Positions 1 through 10,028 of a stretch of 64,000 nt of DNA are shown piece after piece. Under the pieces are notes generated by a model that saw only the letters and a list, made by a program, of their open reading frames with translations, was not told the DNA's origin and ran no database searches. The stretch is from contig WPIO01000006.1 of the NCBI GenBank assembly GCA_009760855.2, forward strand, positions 10,647,501 through 10,711,500, read 5' to 3'. Each line of letters starts with the position of its first letter. Positions within the stretch are counted from its first letter, which is position 1. Origin of the DNA: Cristatella mucedo. Lineage: Eukaryota > Bryozoa > Phylactolaemata > Cristatellidae. A program made the translations under genes and the position numbers.

Positions 1-19
1 TAGCACAGCGCCACTAAGA

Positions 20-140
20 AAAGGTAAATCTTTATTCAGCCACTTCACATATGCCATTGGACAACGGTCATTAGTTACATTCACCTTGACCTTTGTTCGA
101 GGCGAGCACCTTAGCCGCTGAGTCAAACCAGCACGGCCGC
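20..140 (-). repeat. SINE-1 copy (tRNA-derived SINE)
   Basis: Reads on the minus strand. It has the same order as the other SINE-1 copies: a LINE-like tail (TTCAGCCACTTCACATATGCC on +), then GGCGAGCACCTTAGCCGC, which is the complement of the tRNA-like head. It is diverged, and a short stretch in the middle does not match the other copies. No product is expected. Confidence 0.6.
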
Positions 141-890
141 TGTTCCTGTCGAACGATTGATGAAAGGAGGCCCTCAGCCGAGGATCGGCCGGCGCGTGCT
201 GCCGTGCTGGGCTGTCCCACGAACACGCCCTGCCATCGAAGCACCTGGTAGTCGCTGTCTGGACTTTTGCAGTGCTTCCCTTTGAAAGCATATCAGCCTG
301 GCTGGGGCTTTTAGCCTGACCGGCGATGCAAAGCATACAGACTGTCGAATGTGCTGCCTATACTTTATGCAACGTATCTCTTTCGTATGTCTTTAAACTC
401 CACCAATGCCTCAAGTTCCTCCCCATGCTTGAGACTGGCCTCGGGCGACTCCAAGCGTGGTGTGGAACTTTACCTGACTTCTTCGTTATACCTTCCGGTA
501 TTCTGCTGGTATCTTCGCTGTGAACTGCTCATGAGCTGTTCTCGGATGTGCTACTCAAAAGAGGACCTGTTTAGCATAAGGTGTGATGTCGCCATTAGTC
601 AATACCCACCGGCAGGCCTTTTTCCGCAGGCCAGTAAGAACATCCCTGCATCCTGCGTTTGCCCTACCAACCGGTAGTAGCTCACTCGCCGTGCCTCAGC
701 ATGTTGCGAAAAGTCGACCGTCGGCCATTGCTAAGGTTCCATTTAAATTCAAAGAGGTAAGCGGCTGCCGGGCCGGCTATATGCTGACTACCATGAAAGC
801 CACTTAATCGTCGGCACATTGTTATTGGACAGCCTCATACATTTCGCCTGTTAAATTTCTGCTCTAAAAACCAATTGGTTACTTATGATC
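141..890. other. Unassigned sequence
   Basis: Moderately GC-rich sequence. Short open frames between 326 and 807 overlap in several frames and show no recognisable domain or splice-supported structure. I see no repeat family of this window here. Confidence 0.4.
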
Positions 891-1115
891 CGGCTGTCCA
901 GGAGATGCTAGATCTATTTCTGCTAACCGAGACGTGGATGACGCCTTGCTCTCATGGGACACCCCTACCATGTAGCTGGACTAGAAGACTTGGCTCTTCT
1001 GACATGCGATGCTGTTGTGCGACCGTCATCGTGTGCTCAGAATTTAGTTGTCTTCGACGGCTGCCTAAATTTGGAAAGCGTTATTGATGGGGGAGTCTCA
1101 ACAATATTTTTAAAA
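890..1115 (+). mobile_element. LINE-A relic, internally deleted
   Basis: Two LINE protein pieces are joined. Around 905-945 the frame reads LFLLTETWM, the pattern of an APE-type endonuclease. From about 950 it reads HPYHVAGLEDLALLTCDAVV, matching the segment just after the RT YADD box in the better LINE-A copies ([20 protein letters not shown]). The region between is missing, so this is a dead, internally deleted non-LTR retrotransposon. Confidence 0.65.
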
Positions 1116-1484
1116 TTTGTACGGCAGTCGTATATTTATTTACGGTACCCTTCAAAGGACGAATGTTATAGAAATACGATCGGAAGCTCGGACGACTTCC
1201 ATATAAAAAAATGCATTCGCAAATCACGCCTAACCCAAATGTAAATCGGAAGCAAAATATCTACAAATAACAATTTTACCGATCTCTGCATCACATGCGA
1301 CTTGTACCCCAACTTGTCGAACCTTGGTAGATCGAGGTACATTCGTGAAGCTGTTGATGTGCATTCTTTTGACTTTTATACAGTTCATTTCCTGTCTAGG
1401 TTTGTTCATTGTAAAATCCATTACATGGCTAACACTTCAAAGATCAGAGTGAAGTCTGAAATGCGAGTTCCCAGCCCTGCTTGT
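1116..1484. other. Unassigned AT-rich sequence
   Basis: No gene, repeat-family match or strong signal recognised. Confidence 0.35.
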
Positions 1485-1655
1485 ATTACATTATTACCTC
1501 AACTGCTTTCCTGGCTCGGCTATGTTTCTCACTTTCTCCTCGTTGCTTGGAGTGAAGTGCTGGCTACCCTATGCATACCGAAAGCCGCTTAAACTTTGAG
1601 TGCGCTATGCAAAACTCTCCTGTGTAGCACCCACATGGTCTTTGTGTCACAGTTA
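1485..1655 (+). mobile_element. LINE-A 3' end fragment
   Basis: Matches the terminal part of LINE-A: a CTCAACTGC... segment, GCATACCGAAAGCCGCTTA, and CTCCTGTGTAGCACCCACAT followed by GGTCTTTGTG. It is truncated at both ends and diverged. Confidence 0.75.
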
Positions 1656-1664
1656 CAGGCTGAG

Positions 1665-2256
1665 ATACAAGGACGAAGTGGGTGTCAGGCAGGATAGTTT
1701 TCTATAGCCCACTCGAAGTTTAAATGACTTTTGGTGCGCAGACAGTTGCCAACTGGCTTCATCTCACGCAACACAAAGAGAAAGTGTGAAGCATAGCTGC
1801 ATCGTGAGGGCAGTTGGCTGGAAGCAAGTGGCCTGGAAATAGCAATGCAGAACGCCTGGAAAGGATTGCCACCGTCAGCAGCAGGAGAGAAGATATTGTT
1901 GCATAAGAATTGTGGAATAAAGTTAGACAGTTAATGACCTGCAGAGGAAAAGGTTCTTTTTGCCATCTGTCATAATGAATAGGAATGGAACAGCTAAGTT
2001 ATTGTCCCGAATGGTCTTAAGGGCACAAAGAGGCTGAAACTGCTGCAGCAGTTCAGCTAGCTGTCGAGTCGCCTAGACCAGTGCAAGATTCTCACCTTTC
2101 ACGACTAAGGTCATGGGGTCGAGCCCTGTGATTTAGAAACTTTGCTCAGTATTTATAGATCGACCGGATAGCCACAGCAGAAACTTCAGCAAATGAGACA
2201 TTTTACTAAACCTCTGGGATTCGTTAACTAACCTTGCAGCCATATTCATCATAAGC
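1665..2256 (-). mobile_element. LINE-A 3' half, minus strand, with an insertion
   Basis: The complement of the LINE-A C-terminal coding region and 3' UTR can be followed from the 3' end (GGGTGTCAGGCAGGATAG) to CTTGCAGCCATATTCAT near 2250. About 70 bp at 2075-2140, containing a SINE-like GGTCATGGGGTCGAGCCC, interrupts it. It is more diverged than the copies at 25 and 29 kb. Confidence 0.7.
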
Positions 2257-2700
2257 TGATGAGGAGGCCTATTGGCTTTTTGACACGACGGGCATATTAT
2301 CAGTTTCAGCCTGTTTGCGCCCTCAGGTCCTGTGTGGACAATAAATTAGCTGTCCCATTCCTCCGCTTAACACAGTTGGCGATAGAAGCTTTAGCTCTGC
2401 AGGTCCTAGACTGTGGAACTCGCTTCCACAATTCTTACGCAACGACAACTACTCTCCAACTGCCGACTATGGCACATCTTTTTCAGCGGTCCTGAACTGC
2501 TACTTCTATGCTACTCACTACCTCAACTGCTCTCCTGACTCTGCTATGCTTGCCACTTTCTCTTTGTTGCGTGAGACGAAGTCTGTTGGCTACCGAATGC
2601 GTACCGAAAGCCGCTTAGGCTGTGAGTGCGCTATACAAAACTCTCCTGTGTAACACCCACATGGTCTTTATGACTTTGTGAAGTTACTGACGAAGATACA
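2257..2700 (+). mobile_element. LINE-A 3' end, plus strand
   Basis: Encodes a degraded LINE-A C-terminus ([20 protein letters not shown], then a frame change into LWNSLP-like sequence). It continues into the 3' UTR with GCGTACCGAAAGCCGCTTAG and ends near ACGAAGATACATTACAT. It abuts the minus-strand copy head to head. Confidence 0.85.
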
Positions 2701-3380
2701 TTACATATTCTTCGGATGACTAACTGTCTGCAGACCCCAGCATTGTCTTAACTTCGGCTCAGGCATCGGGCGATCCGTCTGCAACTTTGCAAATTAATAA
2801 GGACAGGTTGAATGGTCTGCCAACGTTGAACAGTTTTATATAGCTCCTTTCGGTGCACTGCAGAAAGCAATTAATTGATCGAATAACAGAATGTTGAAGG
2901 AACACTAAATATGTTGGACAGATAGTGACACTGTCGACGAAGTAAAAACAATGAAATTAACATTTGACTCTCTTTTGTTCCCCATTCTTAGGACGGCGTT
3001 TTCTTATTTTCATTTGATATAGCTCCTCATCATTTCATGAGGCCTTTGTTATTTCTGCACTGTCTACTATTTAAAAGACATTCGAAAGTTGGACGATTTT
3101 CTATGCTTATATAGGGGAGGTTATGCTGTGTGTACACTATTGTCTTTTCTCCTTACAGACGTCCACTTTCCTCCTTGTCAGGACGTTTACACTACCGATA
3201 CAGGAAAAATTGATGGCCAACTTAGTCCCCTGGTCCCACTCACAGCCCCCTGCTTTAATGCAGGAGGCTAGATGAGATGGAGGGGAGGATAGTCCGGAAA
3301 GCCACCATGCCTACTTCCATACCGAGGAAATTGAGTTTGCCTATGCAGTCATCAGTATAGATAAGTATGTAAATGGGAAA
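2701..3380. other. Unassigned sequence
   Basis: No recognisable gene. The short open frame at 3089-3271 has no identifiable domain. Confidence 0.35.
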
Positions 3381-3451
3381 AAAGAAAAGATACCCACCAT
3401 GTATATATATTTATTTATATATTTATATTTAAATATTGGTATCTTTTCTTT
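3381..3451. repeat. Inverted repeat with AT-rich loop
   Basis: Perfect 14-bp arms, AAAGAAAAGATACC at 3381-3394 and GGTATCTTTTCTTT at 3438-3451, enclose a 43-bp loop made almost only of TATA/TTTA. A palindromic MITE remnant or chance foldback are both possible. Confidence 0.7.
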
Positions 3452-3629
3452 AGATATAGAGAAAGAGAGCCAGTCGCACTGCTTTCTGAAGGCAGAGAGA
3501 GCGATTTTGATGTCTCTACATGGAGATGACCATTCAAACTATCAAAATCTCGAGGCAGATGAAAGTCTCAAAGGGTATTGTGAGGAACATTAGGGACTGA
3601 ACGCACGGGTGGCGGAAGTGTAATGGTGA

Positions 3630-3812
3630 GCCGGGATGGCACACTAGGTAAGGCGGTTGCTTTCATGACCTCGGTCCTGAGGTCGTGGGCTCGATTCCTT
3701 CGGTGGGCGATTCTGTATCGCCAATGCAAGCGGTGGTGATAGCCGTAAAGGCTCTTCTGTCGCTATACAAAAGAGGCTGTTTAATCAGCTAGGATTTATT
3801 ATTATTATATTT
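3630..3812 (+). repeat. SINE-2 copy
   Basis: tRNA-like head with an A-box-like region (GCACACTAGGTAAGGCGG) and a B-box-like GGTCGTGGGCTCGATTCC. The SINE-2 body follows (GGGCGATTCTGTATCGCC, GTGGTGATAGCCGTAAAGGC, AGGCTGTTTAATCAGCTAGG) and ends in (TTA)n. Confidence 0.8.
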
Positions 3813-3814
3813 AA

Positions 3815-4077
3815 TGGTGGGGGAGACATTGTTTCTCAACTTCCTGTGTTGGGCATCTGCACAGGATACGATGGATCTAATAGAAAATCTGTGGGACAAA
3901 GTCGAACGAGCTATAAGATTCGGAGTTCTCCGGTGCTTGAAGCCTGGTGAGTTCTTTGAGGTTTTGAATGATTGCTAGGCGTCAAATCTTCCAGAACCGA
4001 GCCGCAAGCTGGTGGAGTCCTTGTCGAGACGATTGCATGAAATTATCAAAAATCATGTTGCCTCGATAAGTTATTGA
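3815..4077 (+). pseudogene. Tc1/mariner transposase C-terminus (broken)
   Basis: A reading frame ending at TGA 4075-4077 carries the C-terminal signature of Tc1-family transposases: AQDTMDLIENLWDKVERAI, with the conserved NxxExLW-like block holding the last acidic residue of the DDE triad. KLVESLSRRLHEIIKNH follows, and the protein closes in SISY. One in-frame TAG at about 3977 sits where the family usually has Trp, so a TGG to TAG change is likely. The N-terminal two thirds and both terminal inverted repeats are not visible. SINE-2 abuts the 5' side. This is a dead transposase fragment and no function is expected. Confidence 0.8.
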
Positions 4078-4514
4078 TTGTACCCAATAAATTGCATGTA
4101 ATTATATATTAGCTTTTCTGAAAGATAAAAACTGCTTCAGTGTTAGAATGGCTTTTCGGGAACGTCCATGGTGCTAAGTAATATGTGCTGTTAGTGGTGT
4201 GTTAGTGCATTCCCTATGCAGACGCACGGCGTCTTCTTTGTAGAAGTGAATGAAGCCGTGGCTACAACGCTTCAACGATCCCGTGTTGGGAGGAGGAGGA
4301 GGGGGGCTTGCCCTGAACGCCTTGGTAAAACTCGAGCTGGATGGACGTCAGCTGCTGTGACTTTGGTCAGGGCTGCATTCGACTTGCCCTTGGAAGCTTC
4401 GGCGAGCGCTTCTGTGAGAGCTTGAAAGGAGCCGGGTACAGTTGGCGTGAATCTGAAGTTGACTGCATTGTTGAAAGATATGAAATGAAGAAAGTGGAGG
4501 TCGGCTGATTTTGC
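4078..4514. other. Unassigned sequence after the Tc1 relic
   Basis: May hold the decayed 3' flank of the Tc1 element. I did not find a convincing terminal inverted repeat. No gene recognised. Confidence 0.35.
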
Positions 4515-4838
4515 ATAGCCTCATTTCTATAGTGGCAGTGGAGTCTTAGTTGAGATTACCCTGCTTGCATGTGGCAATACAGGATGGCCTGCTGTAAAAC
4601 AAAAAAGAAGGAAAAAGCCATTGGCGTTCCAGCCTTAGAGAACTCAATCTCTCTCCAGACGCTTTGCAGGTGCGATGGGACTCGAGCTCACGATCTGGGT
4701 AGTGACGCTAGGGTAGAGCACCTTACCTCCGAGCTAAGTCCGAGGGGCTTTAAAAAAAAGGCTGTATGTAGCACTCCAACACACGACCTGAGCCGTAAAA
4801 CGCGAGCGAGTTACCGTTTAGCTGAGTCGGGGTAGGGG
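4515..4838 (-). repeat. SINE-2 split by a nested SINE-1
   Basis: The SINE-2 body (minus strand: GCCTCATTTCTATAGTGGCA... CAATACAGGATGGCCTGCTG) stops near 4592. The SINE-2 head resumes near 4746 (ACACACGACCTGAGCCG... GCGAGCGAG). Between them, about 4612-4745, lies a SINE-1 unit whose tail AGAGAACTCAATCTCTCTCC is very close to the LINE-B 3' end. The nesting shows SINE-1 moved after this SINE-2 copy had inserted. Confidence 0.65.
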
Positions 4839-5092
4839 CACTTCTTTCCTTATATATTTGCATAGCTGTGTGTAGCTTTACCTGGGCATACTTTTTTTTT
4901 TTTACATCTTTAGAGCTGCGCTTGTATGTCGCTTGTGGCTGACCGGACTGTGACTCTGGGGGCAGCGCTACTAGGTCGATTATGCCAGTGACCTCGTGCG
5001 CAGGTGCCGCAGCGCCCCGCCACGCCTGCGTCAGCTCGTGTCGTGCACCCTATGCCCATTCTCCCTCCGTGTCCCTTTCCCCTGCTCTCTCT
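4839..5092. other. Unassigned, GC-rich toward the end
   Basis: No gene recognised. Confidence 0.3.
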
Positions 5093-5115
5093 CCCCCCCC
5101 CCCCCCCCCCCCCCC
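5093..5115. repeat. Poly-C run (23 bp)
   Basis: Uninterrupted cytosines after a CT-rich stretch. Open frames across it are artefacts of the homopolymer. Confidence 0.95.
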
Positions 5116-5654
5116 GCAGAGTTAGGGTCACTGAGCGCCAACTTGGTGACTGCAGAGGGGTTGTGCGCAGCGTGCGAGAGCAGTGTGAGCTGGATCGTCC
5201 AAGCGTTTCTTGAGCGCCTAATTGCCACGACACCAGTCCATTGTCGGACGCACGTTCTTCACTCCCCAGTACCAGCTCAATCTGTTGGCTAGCATCGTAT
5301 TCTCTCTTCAGCTGCGCTACAAACCGTTCTATCTTTTTGGTCGTTGTTCTTCTCTAAAAAGAAACGGTGTGGCTGTGAACTTTTCGAGCGGCCGTTGATA
5401 GCAGCACACACCCTAGCGTGATTTCTTTGTTTGCTAATGTTTTGGTGCTTTTCTCCGGGTAGCAGTAATTTTGCCCTTGTTTTCCTGCTCCTGCTCAAGA
5501 TTCTTGGTACTTGTCCGTGTCTCTCAGCTCTCCTGTGAGCCTGCTTGTTTGATCATTCAGTGAGACCCCGACCATTCAGTGGACAGATGGGAACTCAGCT
5601 CTACTTATAGATCTGAAATAAACTGCAGCCAGGTGGCAGCTTGCCTGCAATGCC
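5116..5654. other. Unassigned sequence
   Basis: CpG-containing non-repetitive sequence. No coding region with recognisable similarity. Confidence 0.3.
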
Positions 5655-5760
5655 ATGCACCCTCTTAACCTCGGTGTAAGGAGCTGACGCTTCATCACTC
5701 AGGTCGTCGGTGCAAGTCCCAAAACAGGCTTTTTTACTTTACTTTATCTACTAGATACAT
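5655..5760 (+). repeat. SINE-2-like fragment
   Basis: A short head-like segment with GGTCGTCGGTGCAAGTCCC joins directly to a TTTACTTTACTTT tail like the end of SINE-2 copies. The body is missing. Confidence 0.5.
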
Positions 5761-6910
5761 TTATTAAATTAAACATTTTGTTGTACTTCATCTACCTAAA
5801 GAGGTTGGGGAATTAAACTTGATGCTTATTAAGAGAAGGCATGGGTGGGGGGGGGGTTAAGACTTGACCACTTGGATTGCGTAGCTGTGATCCAGACTTC
5901 TCACTTCTAACTTGTCATTTGTTCTTCTCTGCCATCGGGTGTCAATTACTGGGTGCATTCCACGTGTGCTATTGCCCTAAACAAGCTCAAAATGACATTG
6001 CAATGCAAGTATTTAGAAGAACTCTCGTCCTGTAGCAAGCCGTTGTGTGCTTGCACGCACGGGACCTTCCTTAGAAGGGGTGCAGTGTTTTCCTATTAGG
6101 GCACTTGTTTTTAGGTTAGTGTGAGTGCGGAGGTTGACACAACCACCTCGCTTGTCGTTATTTTCCCCGTATTCGATGGTTTGACATAATGGCATGCTTT
6201 CGTTGTTCGAGATTGTATGCTTGCATGTGTGTATTGCACGGATCCTCGGTGGCCCAGTGGCATTAGGGCATTAGCTGCAGAAAGTTGCTCTGTACTGTTC
6301 CGGTTATGCTAGGCTGCTCGGCTACCGGTGCTAGAATTCGTTCTGCGCTAGATTCATTGCTCTGATGGTGGTCGTCAAGCCCCATTCCTCCCTCCTCCCA
6401 AGAGTAGTGTGCAACATGTACAGTATTTTCGGTTCCTACTAAATTTTTTGCATTCATCTTTATTTAAAATTATTGTCTGCCCGATGTGAGGTAGCTAAGT
6501 GAATTGCCAGCTAAGCGCTGCCCCGACCACCGGCATGCTTCGACGCCTGAGCTTTTTAGATATCTTCAGTTATGCAGTACTTGCTATCTCTCATTGATTG
6601 GTCGTTCGGTAATCTGGCAGCAAGTGACGCCTCTTTGCTATGCCTTCCTTTTAACCAGTGTTCCTTATTTCACGCTCTCGTGCTCGTCGAAAGATTGCTG
6701 CCGGGTTTGCTTCATTGCATGCTTGATGAGAGAAATATTGCTCTTGCTTCACTGGTCTCATTTTTGTTCGTCCTAGTTGCTGCCATGATGGGTCTTATGG
6801 CGTGGAGACGCTTAGTACCAGAAATAAATGCCTTCTGTGGCATGCACAGGAATCTGCACAGTGGCCTGAGTTCCACAGGTACGTGCGTACACTGTTGCTA
6901 GGGGTCCATG
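5761..6910. other. Unassigned; one possible SINE head near 6250
   Basis: The region 6245-6300 contains TGGCCCAGTGGCATTAGGGC, resembling a tRNA A-box as in the SINE heads here, without a recognisable body. The remainder shows no supported gene. Confidence 0.3.
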
Positions 6911-6914
6911 ATCT

Positions 6915-7075
6915 GCGCACTGGTTTGGCCCAGTGGTTAAGTAGCTTGCTTCGAACCAAGGTCAAGGTGAATGTGTTTGATGACCGAGGTCGTGGACTCG
7001 TGCCCCGTGGCATATGTGAAGCGCCTAAATAGAAATTAAGTTCTCTTGGGGCACTATGCAAATGAATTGCATATC
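6915..7075 (+). repeat. SINE-1 copy
   Basis: The head TGGTTTGGCCCAGTGGTTAA fits a tRNA A-box, followed by a B-box-like GGTCGTGGACTCGTGCCC. The tail, CATATGTGAAGCGCCTAAAT then TTAAGTTCTCTTGGGGCACT, matches the LINE-B 3' terminus. Confidence 0.85.
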
Positions 7076-7274
7076 ATTATATTTTTACTCTTCTTGTACT
7101 TCAGCTAGCCGTTTTTGTGTCGCTATTTTGTTGCACCGGAACCGTTCATCTTTACGTGCATGTTTTTTTCATCTCGTCTAGCAAAGGCGACCTGCTGGCA
7201 AAGCTTGCTGCACTCCTCCACGATCGCGACGCGTGCTCACCAGTGCTGGCTTCAGCTTTGCGAATGAGATGTGA

Positions 7275-7395
7275 TGATGAAAATAAAAATAATTCATTTG
7301 TATAGTGCATGCGCTTCACATACGCAGCAGGGCTCGAGGATTCCTCGCCCTCGGTCATCGAAGGCGAACACTTTAACCCCTTGGCCAAACCATGG
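7275..7395 (-). repeat. SINE-1 copy, minus strand
   Basis: Complementary arrangement to the copy at 6915: tail (AATTCATTTGTATAGTGC, GCGCTTCACATACG), then B-box complement, then GCCAAACC of the head. The two form an inverted pair about 200 bp apart. Confidence 0.8.
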
Positions 7396-7627
7396 CATGT
7401 CAGGTAGTTACTGAAATATTGACCAACCATTGTAGTACAATTGTGCTATTTGCATTTGTCGAAAGTGAGATTTCTGGGGGCACACTCGTGAATGAAGTGA
7501 GCTCACGAGACGTCTGCACACCTAGTCCCTGTAGGGTGTCACTTCACGATCGCTGCCTGGCCGTCGGTGTGGGTGCCCGCTTGCCGCGCTGGGGTGCTGT
7601 GCATGGGGCGAGGCTCTCACGCTGCCC

Positions 7628-7692
7628 AGAAAGAGAGATTGAGCTCTCTGAGGGCGCTGTATCAAATGTATTATTATTATTATTATCATCAT
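7628..7692 (+). mobile_element. LINE-B 3' tail
   Basis: AGAAAGAGAGATTGAGCTCT then CTGAGGGCGCTGTATCAAAT and (TTA)n is the LINE-B 3' terminus, severely 5'-truncated. Confidence 0.85.
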
Positions 7693-7942
7693 CCTTGCTC
7701 TTCACTGTATGCCATATAGTGTCGATCCGTTTATTTCCTTAAGCTAGACAGCCAGCATGATTTACTGGTCGGTGCAGGTTTCAGTTCAGCGCTGGACACT
7801 TAATGAAGCTTAATCTCGTCGGTCGGCAGCCACAGGATTTGCACCAATTCCCATTTGATCCCCCCTTCATGCGCTGCTGGTAGCTATACAAAGCGGCAGC
7901 GATCGTCCACCCGAAGCTTCGGCTCCGGGTTAGGTTTTTTGC
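7693..7942. promoter_or_regulatory. Probable AURKAIP1 upstream region
   Basis: CpG-containing sequence directly 5' of the presequence exon at 7943. The coding exon starts 250 bp after the LINE-B tail, so any promoter and 5' UTR must lie in or before this stretch. No TATA box or initiator is evident. Assigned by position only. Confidence 0.25.
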
Positions 7943-8080
7943 ATGCTGTCGGCACTATTTCGAGGGCTATTGCCCACTCGGGGCATTTTACTGCAGCGAC
8001 AACTTCTCTTGACGACACGTAGGCAGTGTGTGCACGCGACTCAGCGATGCTGCGTTACCCGAACGATCCATTCGCGACAG
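7943..8080 (+). CDS. AURKAIP1: AURKAIP1 (mS38) exon 1, mitochondrial presequence (tentative)
   Basis: ATG at 7943 opens 46 codons rich in Arg, Leu, Thr and Ser with no Asp or Glu: the composition of a mitochondrial targeting peptide. It begins MLSALFRGLLPTRG and ends TRTIHSRQ. The exon can end at 8080 before a CAG|GTGCGA donor (phase 0), or earlier at 8018 before AC|GTAGGC (phase 1). The phase-1 end pairs with the strong acceptor at 9304; the phase-0 end would pair with a weak acceptor at 9219. It is assigned to AURKAIP1 because the mS38 C-terminal exons follow on the same strand and mS38 is imported. That link is inference: a missing small exon, or membership in another gene, cannot be excluded. 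Confidence 0.5.
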
Positions 8081-9304
8081 GTGCGATCCACTCACAAAGT
8101 CGCGAGCCAAGCAGTCTCTGAAATATTGAGACTTGTATGCGCCTTCGATACCTAGTACAGCTGATTGCAGTTGGCAGTGGTTGCTCGGCTGACGTGTTCT
8201 GTGTTGTGGTGGCATATTCGTGCAAGTCTGACAGAAGTTTTCGTTTTCGACTCTTTAAGGGAGCACTCGCAGACTAGAAATTTTGCAGCAAAGATCTGTT
8301 ACACAGCCAGCAGCAACTCGCCGGAGCGAGGTCACGTTTGACCATGCCTCTTTTGTGTGGCAGTCGAGCCATCAGTTCTCGGATGCGAATGGATGGCAGA
8401 GCAGCCACATTCTCTAGCCTATGCGACTAAGCGATCATCGTTACTGTGACTGGAATGGCCGGCTCAGTGGTGCGCAGTTGCAGCACACAGATGTAAAAAT
8501 GCTAGTAATTTCACATTCTACCTCGATAACTGTTTATTTATCAGGTGTTATCGACTGATTTCTTTTGCTCCTGCCGATCCATTTTTGTCAATGTCTTAGA
8601 TCTGATTGCACATGGTGTGCAGGTGTAGAAATGGCATGAACAATCTGGCACGGATTCACAGTACTTTGGGGCCCACGAGCAGCAGCACCTGTCACCGACC
8701 GTGTTTATGTCACCGACTGTGTTACTGTGTGTACGGTATGTTATGCTGAATCGTGGATACGAACCTGAGTACCCTAGCAGCTATGTGTGGCTTCAGAAGC
8801 TGTGTCGAGTAGCTTACTGTCAAATCAGCTTGATTTAAATCAAGAGCCAAAAGATTTTGTCAGAGACAGCAAAGATACAAGCCTTACATAGCCGTAAGAT
8901 TCTTTCTTACATCTACCACGGTTTGGAGCACGGTGCCGCGAGGTCAGCTGCTGCTCTGCGGATGCTATGCGCTCGCACTGCATTCTTTTCACCGGCTTCT
9001 CGTCCCTGGCCGGCGCCTGAGACAGTGGCTCCCCCTGACGCCCTCGAGCACGCCGCTAAGTCGGCCTAAGTAGGTTAGCCGGGCCCGATGGGCTCGGTAT
9101 GGCGCCAAGCTCTTTGGCCAGCCACCACGTAGCAGCGCAGCTCCTCCACTTGCTCTACATCACGATCGCACGATGTGTCGTGCCGCCATTTCGTTTTGAG
9201 CGGTCTTGAAAACCGATAGAACATCAGGACACCGAGTGCTGCCTTTGCCCTGCCTCGGTCGTGCAGCAGCGTCGTCATTGCTGTGTCTCGCCTTGTCATT
9301 TCAG
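8081..9304. other. Intron 1 of AURKAIP1 (inferred)
   Basis: No repeat of the main families is visible. An open frame at 8857-9069 has no recognisable domain. The 3' end, CTCGCCTTGTCATTTCAG, is a good polypyrimidine tract and acceptor. Confidence 0.35.
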
Positions 9305-10028
9305 GCATGCGCCTCGATAGCTTTGCGACCACCGTTGCCGTCTCGGCAGCTAGCGTGGCGGCGCTCGGCAGCCGGCCGATGGCACGTTGTGGCGGTCTCG
9401 GCAGCAGTGGCTGCGGCGTAGCTTGCCACGTGCCGGCACACCGGGCGGCACTGCCGTCCCCGATGGACAGACTGAGCGCGACGGCTGGTTCGACGAGCAA
9501 CCAGGCCCTGCTTCTGCTACTGCTGGGCCACGGTTCAGCAGAGATCGATCGCATGGTGGCCGCTGCTGCCACCACCGACCGGAAATGTGATGGCCTCACT
9601 TTCGATGACCACGCTGGTGCCGCTAGCCACCGACCTTCTTCGAGAGCGGGGCTGACGGCGCTGTTGAGCGCTCACTTTGCCGCCGACCTCCAGCCGATCT
9701 TTGCTGCGGCCACCACCACCACGTCGGATGTCGGATGGCTTCTCGGTGCTCGTCCTGCTGCCGTGCCGGCGTTACCGCTGTGGCCCAGCCGGCCATTGAA
9801 GCTCGAGTCGCCGTCGGCGGCAAAGATGGCCGTCGGCGACGCACCGGCAGCCGGCTTGGCGCCGATCGGCGACGCTTCCATCTCTGGAGCTGCTGTGGGC
9901 GATGCTGCCACTGTCGTCGGCGACGCGCCCGATGCCGACGTGGTCGTCTATCACGCGAGGCGCATAAAGAAGCTTCGTCGGTGGCACATGAACAGGCATC
10001 AGCTGAAGAAGCTGAGGAAGCGGATGAG
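9305..10028 (+). CDS. AURKAIP1: AURKAIP1 (mS38) exon 2
   Basis: The frame is open from 9220 to the donor and ends with the basic mS38 core RRWHMNRHQLKKLRKRMR. Human AURKAIP1 has the same pattern of Arg/Lys runs around Met-Asn-His-x-(Lys/Gln)-x-x-Lys-Leu. Split codon 10027-10028 (AG) precedes a GTGGGC donor and joins A at 12013 to give Arg, then Phe, reproducing the family's Arg-Phe. The protein (mitoribosomal small subunit mS38) helps assemble the small subunit and mitochondrial mRNA translation. Upstream of the core the exon is Ala/Val/Gly/Asp-rich low complexity (about residues 150-240 of the exon) and GC-rich, longer than in vertebrates. The expected SPLESW-like upstream motif was not found. 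The 5' border is uncertain: 9305 has the best acceptor, 9220 is possible. Confidence 0.75.

Noticed and set aside
6915-7030. Possible tRNA gene (A- and B-box-like sequences)
   Set aside because: No acceptor stem or anticodon loop can be closed; it is the head of SINE-1. The same applies to the other SINE heads.
9075-9599. Minus-strand frames opposite AURKAIP1 exon 2 (also 9623-10081)
   Set aside because: GC-rich antisense shadow of the coding exon.
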